From an uncultured Candidatus Saccharibacteria bacterium (lineage in GTDB: Bacteria; Patescibacteriota; Saccharimonadia; Saccharimonadales; Saccharimonadaceae), in NCBI GenBank assembly GCA_937976315.1, contig CALJRR010000074.1:1-29698 (forward strand): DNA of 29,698 bases, in the 5' to 3' direction. Positions within the stretch are counted from its first letter, which is position 1. Each line of letters opens with the position of its first letter. Below are positions 23,360-29,698 of the stretch, piece after piece. Made by a program: the position numbers and the translations under genes. The notes below the pieces were generated by a model, which did no database searches, was not told the origin of the DNA, and worked only from the letters and a program-made list of their open reading frames with translations.

Positions 23360-23648
23360 TATGTTTAAGCGCGCAGATCAGCCTTATCTTGTTGACTTGC
23401 CGCGCCGTTCCAAAAACCGTTTGCACTCGGTCAAATAACTGTTTTGAGATAATGCCTTTGTGCTTGCCCTCGTGTATTTCGCTTAAGTAGCGAAAGTGCC
23501 CATAGTAAAACGGATTTGCCAGTATGTGCGCCACGCGTGCGCGCGAATGGGGTTTATTGCCAGTCGTTTTCTTGCCGCACACCCGCCCAGAAAACCCTTT
23601 ACCTTTTTCTAGTAAAATTACGGCGGGGGAAATTACAAAAATATGCAA
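23360..23648 (-). pseudogene. Remnant of a large serine recombinase (central recombinase domain)
   Basis: The minus-strand frame contains a clear recombinase-domain signature: SRARVAHILANPFYYGHFR, then EIHEGKHKGIISKQLFDRVQ. In intact large serine recombinases this follows the catalytic resolvase domain and precedes a zinc ribbon. Here the catalytic domain is missing upstream (the Nudix gene takes its place), and after FGTARQ the reading becomes unrelated and stops at the acetyltransferase. It is a broken relic of a mobile element. Confidence 0.78.
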
Positions 23649-23674
23649 AGGGTTTTCCGGGCTGGAGCTACCTA

Positions 23675-24226
23675 TTACTGACTAACATACTCAAGTGCCG
23701 CGATAAGTGTTCCGAAATACAATTCACCTTGAGGAACTAAGTTATTAGCCGCCGCGTCCCGGGTGATTTCTTTGAAATTATCTAGCGGGCGCCATTCGTA
23801 CGAATCAACCTCGCCATCGACAAAGGTGAAGTTTTCATCGCCACTGAGCTGGTAAAGAAACACATTTACGATGTCTCGTGGGTCTTTCTCGATGATGCGA
23901 ACAGCTTGCACAAAATGCAGCTTAGATTCATCAATCGTAAGCCCCATTTCCTCTTTAGTCTCTCGCACAGCTGCTTGCACTGGTGTTTCTCCGATATTGA
24001 TATGCCCGCCTGCCGAAATATGAAACCAGCCTGGCTTATTGGGCTTTGTCAATGAACGCTTTTGTAGCAGTATGCTCACCCCGCCTTCGTCAATCTTCCA
24101 AAACCACACATGAGCGTTGCTCATGACTAGGCTTTTATCAGAGTTAAACTCTTCTTTGGGCGCGCCTTTGCCGTCTACAGGCGTGCCGTTGTTATTGTAA
24201 ATTTGCCATAATTCGTTGTCGTGCAT
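23675..24226 (-). CDS. Nudix hydrolase
   Basis: 183 aa. A complete Nudix box is present: GHINIGETPVQAAVRE followed by TKEEMGL, fitting GX5EX7REUXEEXGU. The N-terminus (ELWQIYNNNGTPVDGKG) and overall length resemble the isopentenyl-diphosphate-isomerase-like/YfcD group of Nudix proteins. These cleave nucleoside diphosphate-linked compounds with Mg2+; the substrate is unknown. The start has GAGG about 10 bases upstream, so it is not leaderless. It directly abuts the recombinase remnant and could be part of the accessory patch. Confidence 0.92.
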   Translation of the reverse strand: MHDNELWQIYNNNGTPVDGKGAPKEEFNSDKSLVMSNAHVWFWKIDEGGVSILLQKRSLTKPNKPGWFHISAGGHINIGETPVQAAVRETKEEMGLTIDESKLHFVQAVRIIEKDPRDIVNVFLYQLSGDENFTFVDGEVDSYEWRPLDNFKEITRDAAANNLVPQGELYFGTLIAALEYVSQ

Positions 24227-24255
24227 ATATGGTATCCTCGCTATAACCTATTCTA

Positions 24256-24267
24256 GTATCTAGATAC
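24256..24267. other. 12-base perfect palindrome upstream of the Nudix gene
   Basis: GTATCTAGATAC, about 30 bases upstream of the Nudix start. It could be an operator; no regulator is identified. Confidence 0.3.
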
Positions 24268-24291
24268 CAGTATACGTGATAGACGGGGTTG

Positions 24292-24320
24292 TTGTCTACT
24301 CTTAAGAAGTATGCTAGAAT
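24292..24320 (+). promoter_or_regulatory. Orphan plus-strand promoter, possible small RNA
   Basis: TTGTCT (24292-24297), 17 bases, then TGCTAGAAT (TAGAAT at 24315-24320). No plus-strand gene follows for 450 bases. An imperfect hairpin near 24346-24371 followed by T6 at 24376-24381 could end a transcript of about 55 bases. Confidence 0.3.
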
Positions 24321-24380
24321 ATGTGAATTAATAACCTATTTTTGCGCAAATAACTAATTGCTTATTGTGGCGAGCTTTTT

Positions 24381-24683
24381 TCATTGTCGCTTCGTAGTTT
24401 CTTTGGCGGCAGATTCATCGTCAGTTCGAGACATCATTTCAGAATAGGCTTCAAGTATATCGCTCTCCTTATATTTCGTTTTATGTGAGCGCTCGATTGC
24501 ATACCAGATTGTTACGGGTATCAGCAGGGCGGTGTTTATGCAATATATCGTAATTGCAGCTTCTATGGACCCAACGATATTTATAAATACTCCCGTATAA
24601 AATAAAAAGAAAATAATTACAGTAGTTGATCCGAAAATAAAGAACAGGATTTTTGAAATAATATATTTATCTATTTCTGGCAT
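24381..24683 (-). CDS. Small two-helix membrane protein
   Basis: 100 aa; not recognised. Two hydrophobic segments (IISKILFFIFGSTTVIIFFL and AAITIYCINTALLIPVTIWY) are followed by a polar, charged cytoplasmic-looking tail ending KETTKRQ. TAGAAT lies 10 bases upstream of the ATG on the minus strand (24694-24699). It sits alone between the Nudix and ABC transporter genes. Confidence 0.6.
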   Translation of the reverse strand: MPEIDKYIISKILFFIFGSTTVIIFFLFYTGVFINIVGSIEAAITIYCINTALLIPVTIWYAIERSHKTKYKESDILEAYSEMMSRTDDESAAKETTKRQ

Positions 24684-24761
24684 AATATTTTATATTCTAG
24701 CATTAAGGAAATGGGTAGGCTAGTTTATGTGGTTATGTTGACCGTACGGATAGCTATCGGC

Positions 24762-24767
24762 TATAAT
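24762..24767 (+). promoter_or_regulatory. -10 box of the ABC exporter operon, with a seven-codon leader ORF
   Basis: TATAAT is 20 bases before the ATPase ATG (24788) but 7 bases before another ATG at 24775. That ATG opens a mini-ORF (MVILYGM, stop TAA at 24796-24798) that overlaps the ATPase start, so translation of one may feed the other. Confidence 0.45.
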
Positions 24768-24787
24768 AATGCTAATGGTAATTTTAT

Positions 24788-25525
24788 ATGGAATGTAATA
24801 ATACGGGTGTTCTAGTTGCGCAGGCTGATAATATTACGAACCTTGATTTCAGACCGATCGCCATCAAGGCTACGAATGTAATCAAGAAGTATAAAGTTGG
24901 CAAGCAAATAATTAGAGCTATTGATGATGTTTCAGTAGACATTCACGAAGGTGAATTTGTGGCTCTTGTTGGTCCAAGCGGCAGCGGTAAAAGCACTTTA
25001 CTGCATTTACTTGGTGGACTAGATAAGCCTACGTCTGGTGAGATTGTTGTAGGAGGGAAAAACGTTTCCAGTATGAATGACCGTCAACTGTCTAAGTTTC
25101 GCAACCAGACAATTGGATTTGTTTTCCAATCGTTTTATCTGCAGCCTTTTTTGACGTTGCGCCGTAATATTGAAGTCGCTTCAATGCCTCAGCGCATGAA
25201 GCAGGCGGAGCGCAAGCTACGTATTGAATCATTAGCTCGACAAGTTGGTCTGTATGATCGACTAAATCACCACCCTCACGAACTTTCCGGTGGGCAGATT
25301 CAGCGCGCTGCTATTGCTAGAGCCTTACTCAATAGACCGGCTATTATTCTGGCAGATGAGCCAACTGGCAATCTGGATTCTGCCAACAGTCGCGATATTA
25401 TTAGTTTATTCCAGCAAATTCGAGAGCAATATCATGCAACGATTATTATTGCTACGCACGATAATGAAATTGCCGCCCAGGCTGATCGTGTCATTGCCCT
25501 AAAAGATGGGAGATTGTGTGATTAG
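24788..25525 (+). CDS. ABC transporter ATP-binding protein (MacB/LolD/FtsE type)
   Basis: 245 aa. Walker A GPSGSGKST (62-70), Q-loop FVFQSFYLQPFLTL, signature LSGGQIQRAAIARALL, Walker B IILADEPTGNLD and H-loop IIIATHD are all intact. The class is the one that pairs with MacB/FtsX-like permeases working as mechanical transmitters or lipoprotein/peptide exporters. An N-terminal extension of about 25 residues precedes the ABC domain, so the true start could be further in. The next gene overlaps its 3' end. Confidence 0.94.
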   Translation: MECNNTGVLVAQADNITNLDFRPIAIKATNVIKKYKVGKQIIRAIDDVSVDIHEGEFVALVGPSGSGKSTLLHLLGGLDKPTSGEIVVGGKNVSSMNDRQLSKFRNQTIGFVFQSFYLQPFLTLRRNIEVASMPQRMKQAERKLRIESLARQVGLYDRLNHHPHELSGGQIQRAAIARALLNRPAIILADEPTGNLDSANSRDIISLFQQIREQYHATIIIATHDNEIAAQADRVIALKDGRLCD

Positions 25526-27473
25526 GCTAGCCGATATAGTACTGTTGACTTATACAAAATTACGTGCTCGTAAAATACGTACACTTATTACGGTATTGTT
25601 GGCGAGTATGTTGTTCGGTGTCCTTATTTCAGCTTCCCTGATTGCTAATGGTCTCTTTCGTGGTATTGATTCGTTTCGTAAAGAGGGGTTGACTAGTCGC
25701 TATATCGTAAGTGTCACTAACGCACCATCAAATGTCGATGGGTTTTATAAGACTATTCGTGATCCTAATCTTATTGCCGAGGCGAAAAAACGCTATGAAC
25801 TACTCGTTTCACAAAAAGCTACCGAGTCAAAGCGACTTAATCTGGGATATTCCTATATCAATGATCGACCGCCGTATTCACAGTCTGCTGACGGTACTGT
25901 CCAGCTATCTATTAATGACCAAAACGGTATTACCGCTCAATTACTAAAAGAGAAATATAGCGCCATGCCGGCTTTTGACGATGCAAAACTCTCTCGTTTA
26001 GCTAAGGGATATGGTGCTATTAAATTTTTTACTGAAGAATTTTATAGTGTCAAAAAAGGCTCAGCGCTAGTACCTCTTATTGACGGCAAAGAGTTATTCT
26101 TTGACACTTCGGATGAAGCGGAGGTGAATGCTAATTATGAAAATCCTCCTGTAAATAGCTCAAGTATTGTTATCGCACCACCTGAAATTACAGATAATAT
26201 TATGCTTCCTGACAATGCTGGCTGGAAGCCTGACGGGTTGAGTTTACCTATAATCTTGCCGCAAAATGTTATTGAGCGTTTACTGAAGTTGGAAAAGTTG
26301 CCAGCAAGTGCGAGTGCTGAGGCTAAATTTGAACGCCTAAAAAATATTCGTGACAATATAACTAACTTGAGTTTTAAAATGTGTTACCGAAATAGTGTCT
26401 CACTGGAGCTGATACAGCAGGTCTTGCAGCAAAATAAAGAGATCACAGCAAATCAAAATAACAAGGATTATAAAAAGCCAAGCCTTTTGTATGGACTACC
26501 CAATCCTACAACATGTGAAAATGCTCCTGTAATAAGTGACAAACGTACGGCAGAGGAGAAGAAGCAAGCGGCAAACCAAAAGCTGTTTGATACAAGATTT
26601 GGTAAAGAAACAACCGCTGTAAGCAAATTTATTACTTTTAAAGTGGTTGGCATGTCTCCTGGCGATAGTGAAGTACTAAATCCAGAACAGAAACAGCAGC
26701 GCGAGAAGGCTCGCACTACTAACGATATGATTTCTGGAGTATTACGCACGGAAGGCGTTGGGCAGGTTATACCGCGCTCACTATACGATAAGCTACCTAA
26801 TAAAGCCGATTATGCTGATTTATTTACATATGAGCCACTTTATATTATGGGCAATGAGGATAATAAACATCGTTTTGTTGAGTTTGCAAATGCCAGTGAT
26901 GCGCAAAAGTTTATAGATGAGCAGGGCTGTACTGTCCAGTATGATAATTCTTGTAAGCCGATTGGTCGTTTATATCAATCTAATTTGGCATTTAGTAATA
27001 GCGTTGCTTTGGATGATATGCAGAATATATTTAAGCAGTGGTCGATCTATGCTATGCTGGTGGTTATAGTATTGGCTGCGCTTATTATGTGGATCACTAT
27101 CAGTCGTACAATTGTAGATGATAGACATGAGACGGCGGTATTTCGTGCTATTGGCTTTAATCGTATTGATATCGTGTCGATATATATACTATATACGATA
27201 ATTATATCTATATTAGTAGCTATGCTCGCTCTTGCTATCGGCTTTATCGGTGCGTATCTCCTGGATAAGCAATTTGCACCACAGCTTACGGCACAGGCGC
27301 AATATAGCTTTGGTTCTATTAATTCAAATAGAGTAATACGACTTATAGCCGTGGATATGCGACAGATAATCTTTATTGTAAGTACGTGTATTCTCACTGG
27401 ATTGTTTAGTGCTATATTGCCATTAATACGCAACGTGCGTCGCAGTCCAATTCGAGACATACGAGAGTTTTAG
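25506..27473 (+). CDS. ABC transporter permease, FtsX/MacB type with a large extracytoplasmic domain
   Basis: 655 aa. One N-terminal helix (TLITVLLASMLFGVLISASL), an external domain of about 460 residues, then three helices in the last 150 residues (IYAMLVVIVLAALIMWITIS, IIISILVAMLALAIGFIGAYL, IIFIVSTCILTGLFSAILPL), which is the FtsX four-helix layout. The C-terminus NVRRSPIRDIREF resembles the family's end. The external domain has cysteines in KMCYRN, TTCENA and GCTVQYDNSCKP that could form disulfides. It overlaps the ATPase gene by up to 20 bases; a GTG at 25518 is an alternative start. Its cargo or signalling role is unknown. Confidence 0.9.
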   Translation: MGDCVIRLADIVLLTYTKLRARKIRTLITVLLASMLFGVLISASLIANGLFRGIDSFRKEGLTSRYIVSVTNAPSNVDGFYKTIRDPNLIAEAKKRYELLVSQKATESKRLNLGYSYINDRPPYSQSADGTVQLSINDQNGITAQLLKEKYSAMPAFDDAKLSRLAKGYGAIKFFTEEFYSVKKGSALVPLIDGKELFFDTSDEAEVNANYENPPVNSSSIVIAPPEITDNIMLPDNAGWKPDGLSLPIILPQNVIERLLKLEKLPASASAEAKFERLKNIRDNITNLSFKMCYRNSVSLELIQQVLQQNKEITANQNNKDYKKPSLLYGLPNPTTCENAPVISDKRTAEEKKQAANQKLFDTRFGKETTAVSKFITFKVVGMSPGDSEVLNPEQKQQREKARTTNDMISGVLRTEGVGQVIPRSLYDKLPNKADYADLFTYEPLYIMGNEDNKHRFVEFANASDAQKFIDEQGCTVQYDNSCKPIGRLYQSNLAFSNSVALDDMQNIFKQWSIYAMLVVIVLAALIMWITISRTIVDDRHETAVFRAIGFNRIDIVSIYILYTIIISILVAMLALAIGFIGAYLLDKQFAPQLTAQAQYSFGSINSNRVIRLIAVDMRQIIFIVSTCILTGLFSAILPLIRNVRRSPIRDIREF

Positions 27474-27552
27474 TAGCTCTTTTACTACTATTACGTGTGC
27501 CTATGCGGGATACATCAGGACCTGTAGAATCGGGTAGCTCGTGAGAAGATCT
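27474..27552 (+). other. Noncoding stretch after the permease gene
   Basis: No open frame of note. AGTAG/CTACT just after the stop can form a weak hairpin. The rest, up to the terminator, is not recognised; it could be 3' UTR. Confidence 0.3.
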
Positions 27553-27582
27553 GAGCCAAGTCTATAAACTGGCTCTTTTTTC
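27553..27582 (+). terminator. Intrinsic terminator of the ABC exporter operon
   Basis: GAGCC(A)AGT, loop CTATAA, ACTGGCTC, followed by a run of seven T. It is about 80 bases after the permease stop. Confidence 0.85.
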
Positions 27583-27754
27583 CTGTCGAGGCACTATGTT
27601 GTTGAGCTGTATTTTGCAATGGTGCATGTTAGAGGTCAGCTGTTTTTTTGTTTCTTCTGAATTTGCTATAGTTGATTTTATTAAACGTATTCTCGATATT
27701 GAACAAGTACTATAAGTCTCCTTGGTGCCATTTTTCATCACTGTTATTTCGTGA
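27583..27754. other. Intergenic region before pyk
   Basis: About 170 bases without a gene. A TGCTATAGT motif near 27665-27673 resembles another extended -10, but nothing follows it directly. I see no riboswitch or repeat that I can name. Confidence 0.3.
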
Positions 27755-27760
27755 TATAAT
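27755..27760 (+). promoter_or_regulatory. -10 box of pyk-pgk
   Basis: TGATATAAT, 7 bases before the pyk ATG at 27768; leaderless. Confidence 0.6.
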
Positions 27761-27767
27761 TTTAAAA

Positions 27768-29189
27768 ATGAGTAATAATATATTTAAACGAACAAAAATA
27801 TTAGCAACAATTGGGCCAGCAACGTTCAGCCAAGAAAAGGTTTACCAATTGTTGGAGGCCGGTGTTAATGGCATCCGTATGAACTTTAGCCACGGCGCTA
27901 ATGAGGAGCGAATTGAGCAGATCGATTGGGTGCGCACAGCTAGTAAACAGTTGGGCAAGCCTGTCGCAATTCTACAAGATTTGCAAGGTCCGAAGATTCG
28001 CTTGGGCGTTTTGAAAGATAACATGCTGAATGTTAAGGTTGGCGATATGCTGGTCTTGGATTCAGAAATTACTGAGCATGACGGCAGCTTCAATTTGCCA
28101 GTGCAGTACAATTTGGCGGAGAAGATGAAAGTCGGTGAGCCACTTTACATGTTTGACGGCAAGATCAGGACGGTTGTACGAGAAATTGTTAGTCCAACTG
28201 CAATTCGTGTAGAAGTTCAGAACGACGGTTTTTTGATGAGCCGCAAGGGTCTGAATTTGCCAGATACAGATTTTGGTGGCGACATTCTTACTCAGAAAGA
28301 TATTAACGATTTGGAGTGGGGCGCAAGCCAAGATTTTGATTATGTTGCATTGAGTTTTATTCAAAAAGCTGATGACATTATTGATTTGCGTCGTCGATTG
28401 ACAGACCTGGGTTCGACAGCAAATATTATTGCCAAGATTGAGACTAAGTCTGCCGTTGATCCAGAGAATCTGGAGGAAATCGTTAAGACTAGTGACGGTA
28501 TTATGGTCGCTCGCGGCGACTTGGCGGTGGAAGCTGGTGCGGAAATTGTCCCAGTTGTACAGCGTCGAATTATTGCCTTGTGTCGTAAATATTGCAAGCT
28601 AGTAATCGTTGCAACACAAATGATGGGCAGTATGGTTGATAATCCAGAGCCAAGTCGCGCTGAAGTAAGCGACGTTGCCAATGCTGTCATCCAAGGTGCT
28701 GACGTGGTTATGTTGTCTGATGAGACTGCCAATGGTAAATATCCTGTTGAAACCGTTCGCGCGATGCGCAAGACTATTATCTACACTCAAGAACACAGTG
28801 AAGTAATGTTGGTAGAAAAGGCTGAAATGCGTGAAAAAACTGACGCGATTTTAAGCTACACGGCAGCTCAATTGGCGAGGAGGATTAAGGCTCGAGCTAT
28901 TATTGCGGAAACACACACTGGCGCTACTGCAATTAACGTTGCCGCATATCGTCCGAACTTACCAATTGTTTGCGTGACCGAAGAAGTGAAGACTGCGCAA
29001 AAGTTGGCGCTAAGGTACGCTTCTCGTCCATATGTTCGACCAAACGACCCAAATGCAGCAACTAAGCTAGCTGATGAGTTGAAACAAGAAGGCTATTTCG
29101 GCGCAGACCCAGTTACGGTTGTGCTTGTTAGTGGCCACAATCCAGAGCCAGGAAAAACTGACAATATCCAAGTCAAAACGTTGTCGTAA
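27768..29189 (+). CDS. pyk: Pyruvate kinase
   Basis: 473 aa from MSNNIFKRTKILATIG; the longer open frame from 27672 is rejected because a -10 box lies 7 bases before 27768. Motifs: KILATIGPAT, GVNGIRMNFSHG, LQDLQGPKIRLG, the active-site Lys region NIIAKIETKSA, VARGDLAVEAG and ATQMMGSMV, then a C-terminal allosteric-type domain (SYTAAQLARRIKARAIIAET). It makes pyruvate and ATP from PEP and ADP, a main ATP source for a fermentative cell. pgk follows 11 bases downstream, so the two form an operon. Confidence 0.97.
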   Translation: MSNNIFKRTKILATIGPATFSQEKVYQLLEAGVNGIRMNFSHGANEERIEQIDWVRTASKQLGKPVAILQDLQGPKIRLGVLKDNMLNVKVGDMLVLDSEITEHDGSFNLPVQYNLAEKMKVGEPLYMFDGKIRTVVREIVSPTAIRVEVQNDGFLMSRKGLNLPDTDFGGDILTQKDINDLEWGASQDFDYVALSFIQKADDIIDLRRRLTDLGSTANIIAKIETKSAVDPENLEEIVKTSDGIMVARGDLAVEAGAEIVPVVQRRIIALCRKYCKLVIVATQMMGSMVDNPEPSRAEVSDVANAVIQGADVVMLSDETANGKYPVETVRAMRKTIIYTQEHSEVMLVEKAEMREKTDAILSYTAAQLARRIKARAIIAETHTGATAINVAAYRPNLPIVCVTEEVKTAQKLALRYASRPYVRPNDPNAATKLADELKQEGYFGADPVTVVLVSGHNPEPGKTDNIQVKTLS

Positions 29190-29200
29190 GGAGAATTTGG

Positions 29201-29698
29201 GTGGGCAGAAAATTTCCGAAGCAAACAATTCGCGACGTTGATCTACGTGGAAAAACTATTCTTCTGCGAGCAGATTATAATGTGCCACTAACAAAGCGTG
29301 GTCAGATTTCTGATGATCTAAGAATTCGCGCTTCGCTGCCCACACTCCGATATTTGCTGGAGCAGAATTGCAAGATTGTTATCATGTCTCATCTGGGGCG
29401 ACCAAAAGGTAAGGATCTTAAGTTTAGCCTGAAAGTCGTCGCAGATCATCTATCCAAGTTGCTGAGTCGTCCGGTAGAATTGCTGGATGATTGCGTGGGC
29501 GAAGCTGTTCATCAAGCCATTCGCCGCGCGCCACGAGGCAGCATTCTTATGTTGGAGAATTTACGCTTTTATGACGAGGAGGAGGCTGATGATTTAACAT
29601 TTGCCAAGTCAATTCAACGCGCTGTCCGAGCGGATTATTTTGTGCAGGACGGATTTGCGGTCGCACACAGGGCTCACGCTAGCACTCATGCGATTACG
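29201..29698 (+). CDS. pgk: Phosphoglycerate kinase, N-terminal part (cut by window edge)
   Basis: 166 codons are visible from GTG at 29201, preceded by AAGGAGA overlapping the pyk stop. Motifs: LRADYNVPL (normally VDFNVP), the substrate-binding SHLGRPKGK, LENLRFYDEEEADD and DGFAVAHRAHAST (normally NDAFGxAHRAHAS, so the Asn and Ala positions differ). It makes ATP from 1,3-bisphosphoglycerate in glycolysis. The C-terminal nucleotide domain lies outside the window. It is one of the few genes here with a Shine-Dalgarno, as expected for an internal operon gene. Confidence 0.95.
   Translation, partial: MGRKFPKQTIRDVDLRGKTILLRADYNVPLTKRGQISDDLRIRASLPTLRYLLEQNCKIVIMSHLGRPKGKDLKFSLKVVADHLSKLLSRPVELLDDCVGEAVHQAIRRAPRGSILMLENLRFYDEEEADDLTFAKSIQRAVRADYFVQDGFAVAHRAHASTHAIT

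Noticed and set aside
1..29698. Alternative genetic code with UGA as glycine, as in some CPR groups
   Set aside because: Genes such as murB end properly at TGA, and no conserved protein has an in-frame TGA.
1..29698. CRISPR array or prophage
   Set aside because: No regularly spaced direct repeats and no phage structural genes; the only mobile-element trace is the recombinase relic.

Overview
The window looks like a chromosomal segment from a Saccharibacteria (TM7, Patescibacteria/CPR) genome. The evidence is indirect: very tight packing, a monoderm cell-wall gene set (MurT/GatD, MurB, a MurA-family protein), type IV pilus genes, sparse Shine-Dalgarno sequences and very short or absent 5' leaders. 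UGA is used as an ordinary stop (murB and the third minor pilin end in TGA), so the UGA-glycine code of Gracilibacteria/SR1 does not apply. No marker such as 16S rRNA is present, so the assignment is an inference from gene content and style.

Layout. 1-3463 (minus) is an operon of murT, gatD and a GT-C membrane glycosyltransferase that runs off the left edge. 3508-6329 (plus) is a small hydrophobic protein translationally coupled to a membrane-anchored Clp-type double AAA+ protein with unusual loops. A tRNA-Arg and murB follow. 7595-11619 is a pilus block: four overlapping minor-pilin genes, the last carrying a seven-repeat RCC1-like propeller, then a separately transcribed major-pilin-like gene. 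glyA (minus) and an HTH-MurA fusion gene (plus) diverge from a 66-base spacer. An alpha-glucan phosphorylase relative, tRNA-Gly, tRNA-Arg, a small unknown gene, tRNA-Lys and tRNA-His follow. folD, a receiver-only response regulator, an unfamiliar methyltransferase, a 7TM histidine kinase and a small membrane protein come next. tRNA-Glu (22402) opens an accessory patch: two remnants of what looks like a serine recombinase, separated by a GNAT acetyltransferase gene. A Nudix hydrolase, a small membrane protein, a MacB/FtsX-type ABC exporter and the glycolytic pair pyk-pgk (pgk cut by the right edge) complete the window.

How the genes fit together. MurA-like, MurB and MurT/GatD act in peptidoglycan precursor synthesis and lipid II amidation. 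GlyA and FolD supply one-carbon units. GT35 phosphorylase, Pyk and Pgk indicate glucan and sugar use with substrate-level ATP synthesis. The minor-pilin set suggests a specialised pilus tip, plausible for an organism that lives attached to host cells.

The most interesting points are: (1) the propeller-tipped minor pilin; (2) the Clp-like AAA+ protein that has lost the aromatic pore loops in both rings and the catalytic residues of D1; (3) the HTH-MurA fusion with a palindrome at its own promoter; (4) at least a dozen genes whose extended -10 element lies 6-10 bases before the start codon, implying leaderless mRNAs.
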